Shown here one piece after another: positions 1 through 4,117 of a DNA stretch of 6,131 bases. Under the pieces are notes generated by a model that saw nothing but the letters and a program-made list of their open reading frames with translations, was not told the DNA's origin and ran no database searches. The stretch comes from Gammaproteobacteria bacterium (GTDB lineage: Bacteria > Pseudomonadota > Gammaproteobacteria > Arenicellales > DRJH01), in assembly GCA_011052285.1 (NCBI GenBank), contig DRJH01000351.1, positions 1-6,131 of the forward strand, in the 5' to 3' direction. The position numbers and the translations under genes were made by a program. Position 1 is the first letter of the stretch. Every line of letters begins with the position of its first letter.

Positions 1-41
1 CCGATCTGTAACCGCACGGCCTTCAACCAAAGTACCTGAAC

Positions 42-506
42 ATGCAGCGCTACATCACGATGCTCCACGATGAGCTGCTGGCTGTCGCACAAATCATGCC
101 TTGGGATGCTGCCGTGCGGGTTCAGGAAAATCCTGATCTGTTGATTCTCGATGTGCGTGAGCCTGGCGAATTTGCCGCCATGCATATCAAGGGATCACTG
201 AATGTGCCGCGGGGCATCCTGGAATCGGCCTGTGAATGGGATTATGAAGAAACCGAGCCGACGCTGGTACAGGCCTGTAGACAGGAGATTCTGGTGGTCT
301 GCCGCTCCGGTAATCGCAGCCTTCTAGCCGCACATTCACTGCAGCGTCTCGGCTATAGCCACGTGCTTTCGCTGAAAACCGGCTTACGCGGCTGGAAGGA
401 TGATGATCAGCCATTACAAGATTCCCTGGGCCAATCCATCAACCTGGACGACGCCGATATCTATTTCACGCCACATTTGCGACCCGAGCAAATGCGCCCC
501 AAGTAA
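42..506 (+). CDS. Single-domain rhodanese-like sulfurtransferase
   Basis: A 154-residue protein made of one rhodanese domain (about residues 17-120). It shows the family pattern in order: a D37-V-R-E-P substrate-loop motif, the H48-I-K-G-S-L-N-V-P segment, the active-site loop C87-R-S-G-N-R-S, and a closing G-L-R-G-W (114-118). Cys87 would carry the persulfide. The loop from Cys to Arg has six residues, as in sulfurtransferases such as GlpE, rather than the seven of Cdc25-type phosphatases. There is no signal peptide, so it should be cytoplasmic. The donor and acceptor are not evident, and no sulfur-oxidation or tRNA-thiolation gene lies nearby. Cys64 and Cys79 are extra cysteines outside the loop. 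The start at 42 is uncertain: no good ribosome binding site precedes it, and Met7 (60) or Met19 (96) are alternatives. The reading frame is closed upstream by a stop at 9-11. The ~30-residue tail after the domain is not recognised. Confidence 0.9.
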   Translation: MQRYITMLHDELLAVAQIMPWDAAVRVQENPDLLILDVREPGEFAAMHIKGSLNVPRGILESACEWDYEETEPTLVQACRQEILVVCRSGNRSLLAAHSLQRLGYSHVLSLKTGLRGWKDDDQPLQDSLGQSINLDDADIYFTPHLRPEQMRPK

Positions 507-518
507 ATGTGCCCCAAG
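490..518. repeat. 15-bp tandem duplication across the rhodanese stop codon
   Basis: Two 14-nt copies, aaatgcgccccaag (490-503) and aaatgtgccccaag (505-518), differ at one base and lie 15 bases apart. The TAA stop (504-506) falls at the junction, so the second copy is outside the gene. The unit length is a multiple of three. The copies look like a replication-slippage duplication. Confidence 0.7.
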
Positions 519-550
519 AATTGCCAGAGACAAACCTGACCATGGGGTTG

Positions 551-1234
551 TCACAAATCAACCAACCGGCCATCCTTCAAGGTCAGAATTCGATCCATGC
601 GCTGTGCCAACTGCAGGTTATGGGTCACTACCAGCAAACTGGTGCCGTGCTCCCGGTTAAGGCTACACATCTGCTGATATACCGCTTCGGCTGTTTTGTG
701 ATCCAGATTACCGGTCGGCTCATCGGCCAACACACAGCGTGGCTTGGTTACCAGTGCCCGAGCCACCGCAGCCCGCTGCCGCTCACCCCCTGAAAGCTGG
801 CTGGGTTTGTGTGTCAAGCGCTCTCTAAGCCCCACTTTACTCAGAATCTCATCGGCCGCGTCCAGTGCCCTTGCAGGTTTTTCGCGCCGGATCAATAGTG
901 GCATGGCGACATTTTCACGGGCCGGGAATTCCATTAACAAATGGTGGAACTGGTAGATAAAACCCAACTGCCGGTTGCGCATCGTGCCAAGAGCACTGTC
1001 TCCAAGACGTGATACGGGCTGCCCACCAATCCAGACCTCGCCGGCACTGGCTCGATCAAGGCCACCGAGCAAGTGCAGCAGCGTGCTCTTGCCGGAACCG
1101 GAACTACCAACAATCGCCACCTGCTCTGCTGCCGCAATGCTCAAGTTGACATCCCGTAATACATCAATACGGACACCACCCTGAATAAAATACCGACTCA
1201 AACCGGCACAACGCAGCACTGCGGCATCACTCAT
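551..1234 (-). CDS. lolD: LolD, ATPase of the lipoprotein-releasing ABC transporter
   Basis: A 227-residue ABC ATPase, close to the usual LolD length. Visible motifs are Walker A G43-SSGSGKST, Q-loop Gln95, signature L147-S-G-G-E, Walker B C-V-L-A-D171-E172, D-loop N-L-D (176-178) and H-loop His205. The stretch after the Q-loop (Y94-QFHHLLMEF, then ENVAMPLLI) is the LolD-specific pattern and separates it from MacB- or FtsE-type relatives. It would hydrolyse ATP on the cytoplasmic face to drive extraction of outer-membrane lipoproteins from the inner membrane and their hand-over to LolA. Its ATG lies inside the 3' end of lolC (ATGAGTGA, 8-nt overlap), so translation is probably coupled and the two share a transcript. 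The stop is only 44 bases from the convergent rhodanese stop. No hairpin terminator is visible in that gap, and no lolE follows. Confidence 0.95.
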   Translation of the reverse strand: MSDAAVLRCAGLSRYFIQGGVRIDVLRDVNLSIAAAEQVAIVGSSGSGKSTLLHLLGGLDRASAGEVWIGGQPVSRLGDSALGTMRNRQLGFIYQFHHLLMEFPARENVAMPLLIRREKPARALDAADEILSKVGLRERLTHKPSQLSGGERQRAAVARALVTKPRCVLADEPTGNLDHKTAEAVYQQMCSLNREHGTSLLVVTHNLQLAQRMDRILTLKDGRLVDL

Positions 1235-2474
1235 AGCGCAGCGCCTCTGCCGGCTGCGTACGGGCAGCCCGCCAGGCTGGATACAACGTCGCCAGTAGAC
1301 TCAGAACCAAAGATATCGTAATGGTATTGATCACATCCTGCCATTGCAATTCGGCTGGAAAACCGGAGATCACGTAAACATCGGCAGGAAAGAATTCCAC
1401 TCCGAATAAATTCTCAAGCCAGGGTACCAGGGTTTCGAGATTGACTGCCGTCAAGACACCCAAGGCGGCGCCAAGCAAAGTACCGATTACCCCCACAATC
1501 GCCCCCTGGATCACGAATACCACCATAATGCTGCCCGGCTTCATCCCCAAGGTGCGTAAAATCGCGATATCCGCTGCCTTATCCGTTACCGTCATCACCA
1601 ATGAAGAGACAATATTGAAAGCCGCTACAGCAACAATGAGAATAATGATGATCGACATTACACGCTTTTCGATTTTCAGCGCACGAAAAAAATTGGCATT
1701 CTCCAGCGTCCAGTCGCTGACCCGGTAGCCTTTGCCCAATTTTGCGGCCAGTGACTTACGCACCTGTGGGGCCTGATATACATCATTGAGTTTCAAACGA
1801 ATACCGCTGACCTGGCCTCGGGTGCGATACAATCGGGCTGCATCTGCGCTGTGGATAAACACCAGGCTGCTGTCATATTCGTACATACCGGCATGAAAAA
1901 TACCAACCACGGTGAAACGACGTAGACGTGGAATCATCCCGGCCGGCGTGACCAGTCCCTGCGGAGCAATAAGTGTGGCCTTACTACCCACCGTCAGCCC
2001 CAGTTTCCAGGCCAGTTCACTGCCCAATACCATACCAAAAGCACCTGCCTTGAGGTCCTGCAGTCGCCCATTAACCATTTTATTCGCGACCTCATCGACC
2101 CGGCTTTCCATCTGCGGGTCAATGCCCCGAATCAATGCGCCGGTGACCCGACCGTGTGAACTCACCATGCCCTGCCCCAGGATATAGGGTGCGAAGGCCA
2201 CAACCCCAGGCTCGGCTTTAATGAACGGTTGCAAAGCTTTCCAGTCTCTCACCCAACCATTGCTGCCGGTCACCGTAACATGTGCCGTAACCCCGAGAAT
2301 GCGGCTACGCAATTCCCCCTCAAAACCATTCATAGTGGAAGAAACCGTAATTAATGCCCATACACCGAGCAATATCCCGAACATGGAAATGAAGGAGATA
2401 AAGGAAATAAAATGGTTGTTACGTCCGGCCCGGGTGTAGCGTAGGCCGATATACAACTCGAGTGGCTTGAGCAT
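1227..2474 (-). CDS. lolC: LolC/LolE-family permease of the lipoprotein-releasing ABC transporter
   Basis: A 415-residue inner-membrane protein with the LolC/E (MacB-like) layout. TM1 is at about 22-44, followed by a large periplasmic domain (about 45-270), then TM2 (273-295), TM3 (316-345) and TM4 (381-400). Diagnostic features are the N-terminal L-x-x-G-L-R-Y-T-R, the S-T-M-N-G-F-E after TM1, the E-K-R-V-M before TM2, and the ending TLYPAWRAARTQPAEALRYE, which resembles the E. coli LolC tail. Residues 171-184, with P177-A-G-M-I-P, match the LolC hook hairpin that docks LolA. With LolD it would extract lipoproteins for transport to the outer membrane. The ATG has an AGGA Shine-Dalgarno at 2479-2482, 4 nt away, and an extended -10 promoter close upstream. 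Only one permease gene is present beside lolD, so it could act as a LolF-type homodimer, or a LolE partner could be encoded elsewhere. Confidence 0.92.
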   Translation of the reverse strand: MLKPLELYIGLRYTRAGRNNHFISFISFISMFGILLGVWALITVSSTMNGFEGELRSRILGVTAHVTVTGSNGWVRDWKALQPFIKAEPGVVAFAPYILGQGMVSSHGRVTGALIRGIDPQMESRVDEVANKMVNGRLQDLKAGAFGMVLGSELAWKLGLTVGSKATLIAPQGLVTPAGMIPRLRRFTVVGIFHAGMYEYDSSLVFIHSADAARLYRTRGQVSGIRLKLNDVYQAPQVRKSLAAKLGKGYRVSDWTLENANFFRALKIEKRVMSIIIILIVAVAAFNIVSSLVMTVTDKAADIAILRTLGMKPGSIMVVFVIQGAIVGVIGTLLGAALGVLTAVNLETLVPWLENLFGVEFFPADVYVISGFPAELQWQDVINTITISLVLSLLATLYPAWRAARTQPAEALRYE

Positions 2475-2499
2475 TTGATCCTGCTTTCAAAAGACCGTG

Positions 2500-2508
2500 A
2501 TTGTACCA
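2500..2508 (-). promoter_or_regulatory. Candidate extended -10 promoter of lolCD
   Basis: On the minus strand the sequence reads TGGTACAAT: a TGn extension (2508-2506) directly before TACAAT (2505-2500), which matches TATAAT at five of six positions. There is no good -35 at the right distance, as expected for an extended -10 promoter. Transcription would start near 2493, giving a leader of about 20 nt that contains the AGGA ribosome binding site. It sits just downstream of the terminator at 2521-2542, so lolCD would have its own promoter. Confidence 0.5.
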
Positions 2509-2520
2509 GTGAGGAAAGAT

Positions 2521-2542
2521 AAAAAGGGCGCTTGATCGCCCC
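2521..2542 (-). terminator. Intrinsic terminator on the minus strand, upstream of lolC
   Basis: On the minus strand, GGGCG (2541-2537), loop ATCAAG and CGCCC (2530-2526) form a five-pair GC stem, plus a possible G-U pair at its base. It is followed at once by TTTTT (2525-2521). The plus-strand reading has no T-run, so it works in one direction only. It ends a transcript coming from the intergenic region on the right, in which no protein gene is evident. Confidence 0.6.
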
Positions 2543-2660
2543 AGCACAGTAAAAGCTGCACCCCCATGCCACAGCCGCCATGGGTGGAGGAAGCGCCAAT
2601 ATTGTAGGTGTAATAAACCAGCTGCCCCCTGTTCCTGGACAGCTTCCTGAACCGATATCC
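2521..2660 (-). ncRNA. Candidate structured small RNA ending at the terminator
   Basis: The minus strand ends in the intrinsic terminator at 2521-2542, and the bases before it can fold. AGGAAGC (2648-2642) pairs with GCTTCCT (2594-2588), and after a 2x2 mismatch GGT (2653-2651) pairs with ACC (2585-2583). An inner CCAG/CTGG hairpin (2638-2635, 2621-2618) and an alternative CCCATG/CATGGG hairpin (2584-2579, 2568-2563) are also possible. Several GGA motifs occur, one of them (CCAGGA) in a possible CTGT/ACAG hairpin loop. I found no convincing promoter, so the 5' end is arbitrary, and it matches no RNA family that I recognise. It could equally be a leader or a decayed gene. Confidence 0.25.
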
Positions 2661-2751
2661 CTCCAAACAAACCTTTTGTCGTTATTAATCTACCGCTTGT
2701 CTTCAATAAAGCCTTTAGATGGATGAAAAGATGACCATGACTGTTAAACCG

Positions 2752-2804
2752 TAAGACAGGGTGATGCGAAGTGGAATTTAGTCAGCACCCTTAAGGCTGT
2801 CTTA
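2752..2804. repeat. Inverted repeat upstream of the lipoprotein gene
   Basis: TAAGACAG (2752-2759) is the exact reverse complement of CTGTCTTA (2797-2804). Nested inside, GGTG (2760-2763) can pair with CACC (2786-2789). No T-run follows on either strand, so it is not a terminator. It could be a regulator-binding dyad or a folded leader, but an 8-bp match over this distance can also arise by chance. Confidence 0.35.
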
Positions 2805-2847
2805 AGTAAGGCGAGTTTATAGTTCACATCACTGAATCACCAAACCA

Positions 2848-2876
2848 TTTTTATCGCCTCGAAACGAAATCATAAT
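2848..2876 (+). promoter_or_regulatory. Weak candidate promoter for the lipoprotein gene
   Basis: CATAAT (2871-2876) matches the -10 consensus at five of six positions. The hexamer 17 bases upstream (TTTTTA, 2848-2853) is a poor -35. It would give a leader of about 20-25 nt containing the GGAG ribosome binding site (2891-2894). An alternative -10, TATAGT (2818-2823), also lacks a good -35. A dedicated regulator or alternative sigma factor cannot be excluded. Confidence 0.25.
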
Positions 2877-2904
2877 ACAACCTCAATACCGGAGCTTATC
2901 TCTC

Positions 2905-3615
2905 ATGAAAACACGTACCCGTAATCTTCTCTCTTTAGCTGGTGGACTGGTTATTGCCGGCACCCTCTCCGCCTGTGGCGGTGGAGGCTCTTCTTCCGGC
3001 GGTGGTTCTTCTTCCGTTGCCAGCGCCGGTACCGCCACTCTGACCGGTAATATTACAACCCTGGGCCGGCAGCAGGTAGCGATGAATAGCGGCCTTGGCG
3101 TCAGCACTCAGCTGGCCTACCTCGCCACACAGCAATTACTGGCCGGCAGCACCGCTCAGGCCTTGGCCTGCACCGATGTAACGGTATCTGTTGCCGGCAT
3201 CTCAACCCAGGTCAACAGCAACTGCAACTTCACCCTTACCGGCCTGCCGGATGGCGCCCAACAGGTGGTATTCAACTATCCGAACGGGACTGCTTCAATG
3301 AACATCGTTCTGGGGAAACATTTCACGACCCAACTCAATGGCTTGAAAATAACCGGCACCGCCGCCACCTCTGTAAGTCATACCGTCCGCAATGATGATA
3401 CTGGCGAAACCCATACCGAAACTGGTGAGCGTAACGATGACAGTGGGTCCGATCACAGCAACGAAAGCAACTCCAGTAACGACCACAGTGGCTCCGATAA
3501 CAGCCCCGATAACAGCTCCAGTAATGACCACAGTGGCTCCGATAGCAGCAACGACCACAGTGGCTCCGATAGCAACGACGGCTGCACAACTTCTACTGGT
3601 TGTGCCTATGAGTAA
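2905..3615 (+). CDS. Repeat-tailed secreted lipoprotein of unknown function
   Basis: A 236-residue protein. Residues 1-23 are a type II signal peptide (basic MKTRTR, then a hydrophobic core) with lipobox L21-S-A-C24, so Cys24 would be lipidated. The +2 residue is Gly, not Asp, so outer-membrane sorting by the Lol pathway is expected. A Gly/Ser linker (25-40) leads to a core of about 42-152. Its V-S-V-A-G-I-S-T, C107-N-F-T-L-T-G-L-P-D-G pattern resembles carboxypeptidase-regulatory-like or Ig-like beta-sandwich domains. Cys89 and Cys107 could form a disulfide. The tail (about 163-225) is rich in Asp, Ser, Asn and His, built from units starting N-D-x-S-G-S-D at 177, 192, 207 and 216, and ends G-C227-T-T-S-T-G-C233-A-Y-E with a second possible disulfide. 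The start is supported by GGAG ten bases before the ATG. Function is not recognised; surface display or cation binding by the acidic tail is only a guess. Confidence 0.85.
   Translation: MKTRTRNLLSLAGGLVIAGTLSACGGGGSSSGGGSSSVASAGTATLTGNITTLGRQQVAMNSGLGVSTQLAYLATQQLLAGSTAQALACTDVTVSVAGISTQVNSNCNFTLTGLPDGAQQVVFNYPNGTASMNIVLGKHFTTQLNGLKITGTAATSVSHTVRNDDTGETHTETGERNDDSGSDHSNESNSSNDHSGSDNSPDNSSSNDHSGSDSSNDHSGSDSNDGCTTSTGCAYE
3433..3570 (+). repeat. In-frame 45-bp/27-bp repeats encoding the NDxSGSD tail
   Basis: Four 21-nt cores encoding Asn-Asp-(Asp/His)-Ser-Gly-Ser-Asp start at 3433, 3478, 3523 and 3550. Spacing is 45, 45 and then 27 bases, so there are two full 15-residue units, one 9-residue shortened unit and a final core. 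The last three cores are nearly identical in DNA, differing at one synonymous base (aac/aat), while the first is more diverged. All spacings are multiples of three, so copy-number change would keep the frame. Confidence 0.85.
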
Positions 3616-3673
3616 ATTCTGTACCCCGGGCGTGTAAACGCACCGGACTATATCTCTCTAACCCCCCTATTGT

Positions 3674-3700
3674 GCGCAGGCTTGTCCTGCGCTTTTTTTT
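3674..3700 (+). terminator. Strong intrinsic terminator after the lipoprotein gene
   Basis: GCGCAGG (3674-3680), loop CTTGT and CCTGCGC (3686-3692) form a perfect seven-pair stem, followed by eight T residues (3693-3700). It lies about 60 bases after the lipoprotein stop codon and separates that transcript from the next plus-strand gene. Confidence 0.92.
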
Positions 3701-3708
3701 GCCTGTGC

Positions 3709-3737
3709 TGCACAGCAACAAACAAGCTTGTTATACT
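3709..3737 (+). promoter_or_regulatory. Candidate sigma70 promoter for the 79-residue gene
   Basis: TGCACA (3709-3714, four of six to TTGACA) and TATACT (3732-3737, five of six to TATAAT) are separated by exactly 17 bases. Transcription would start near 3744, leaving a leader of about 90 nt before the ATG at 3834. The -35 overlaps the dyad CTGTGC-T-GCACAG (3703-3715), and the spacer holds the palindrome AACAAGCTTGTT (3721-3732). Either could be an operator. Confidence 0.4.
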
Positions 3738-3833
3738 GCAGTGTCTCCCTCTCATCCACTGTTGGATACGAATCCTTAGCAAGCGCCGTCAATTATATGT
3801 GCCATAAAATAAGTACCCTCAATACGTGAAAGC

Positions 3834-4073
3834 ATGCCTTACTTCATCTATAGAATACTACCCGGTCCCACCAAAGTGATTACAACATTGGAAAAACTAC
3901 AACAGTTTGACAATTTCCAGGAGGCTAAGACCTCTGCCCGCAACTTGCGTGCCGAACAGTCTGTAGAGGACAGCAGTCAGATCAAGGTAATGTTTGCCGC
4001 CAACCAGTTACGGGCCGAAGAGGAACTACTCGAAAAACGTGAAGCCCCGATCCTGCGTGAGTGGGAAAAATAA
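3834..4073 (+). CDS. Small conserved protein of unknown function (79 aa)
   Basis: A 79-residue soluble protein starting M-P-Y-F-I-Y-R-I-L, with no signal peptide or membrane segment. The first ~25 residues look like a short beta strand and turn (PGPTKVITTLEKL). The rest is charged and probably helical: F-Q-E-A-K-T-S-A-R-N-L-R-A-E-Q (28-42), then I-K-V-M-F-A-A-N-Q-L-R-A-E-E-E-L-L-E-K-R-E-A-P-I-L (49-73). This resembles small gammaproteobacterial proteins of unknown function that share an Arg-rich helix, a K-x-(I/M)-F-A strand and an E-A-E-x-L-L-x-x-R end. I know that pattern from memory only and know no assigned role. The ribosome binding site is weak (GTGAAAG before the ATG). The gene has its own candidate promoter and converges on the protease gene, 44 bases away, with no clear hairpin terminator between them. 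It is likely monocistronic and cytoplasmic. Confidence 0.75.
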   Translation: MPYFIYRILPGPTKVITTLEKLQQFDNFQEAKTSARNLRAEQSVEDSSQIKVMFAANQLRAEEELLEKREAPILREWEK

Positions 4074-4085
4074 CCGCCCAGAACG

Positions 4086-4114
4086 GATTACGCCAGAGCA
4101 GATTACAAGATTAC
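4086..4114. repeat. Three GATTAC copies between convergent genes
   Basis: GATTAC occurs at 4086-4091, 4101-4106 and 4109-4114, followed by GATTTA (4115-4120), which covers the protease stop codon. Spacing is irregular (15 and 8 bases). No hairpin terminator is visible in this 44-base gap, so how the two convergent transcripts end is unclear. Confidence 0.5.
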
Positions 4115-4117
4115 GAT

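Larger units (their letters stand above)
2475..2904. other. 430-base intergenic region without a convincing protein gene
   Basis: The divergent gap between lolC and the lipoprotein gene. On the left it holds the lolCD promoter and a minus-strand terminator. In the middle (2545-2660) it has several inverted repeats. On the right (2752-2804) it has an 8-bp inverted repeat, then weak promoter-like sequence for the plus-strand gene. Short open frames exist, for example an ATG at 2580 (+) giving 48 codons and a minus-strand TTG at 2706 that runs into lolC. They lack ribosome binding sites and recognisable protein features, so I do not call them. Confidence 0.7.

Noticed and set aside
507..550. Possible terminator between the convergent rhodanese and lolD genes
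   Set aside because: Only very short complementary stretches such as AACC/GGTT are present, with no T-run on either strand.
509..793. A plus-strand open frame antisense to the 3' end of lolD
   Set aside because: It is antisense to a gene whose ABC motifs are all intact, and it shows no protein features of its own.
2419..2706. A minus-strand open frame of 95 codons running from the intergenic region into lolC
   Set aside because: It begins at a TTG without a ribosome binding site, crosses the terminator hairpin and lolC promoter, and overlaps the start of lolC in another frame. Its residues show no domain pattern.
2580..2726. A plus-strand 48-codon frame starting MGGGSANIVG
   Set aside because: It has no Shine-Dalgarno, no promoter and no recognisable motif. 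It overlaps inverted repeats that better fit an RNA or regulatory region.
3433..3570. Regularly spaced repeats considered as a CRISPR array
   Set aside because: Spacing is not constant, the intervening sequences are themselves Ser/Asn/Asp codons in frame, and the repeats lie inside a well-supported lipoprotein gene.
3335..3589. A minus-strand open frame rich in Cys, Arg and His under the lipoprotein gene, resembling a repetitive Cys-rich peptide
   Set aside because: It is the antisense shadow of the NDxSGSD repeats: repeated GAC/CAC/AGT/TCC codons read backward give regular Cys/Arg/His patterns. The plus-strand frame has a lipobox, a ribosome binding site and a terminator.
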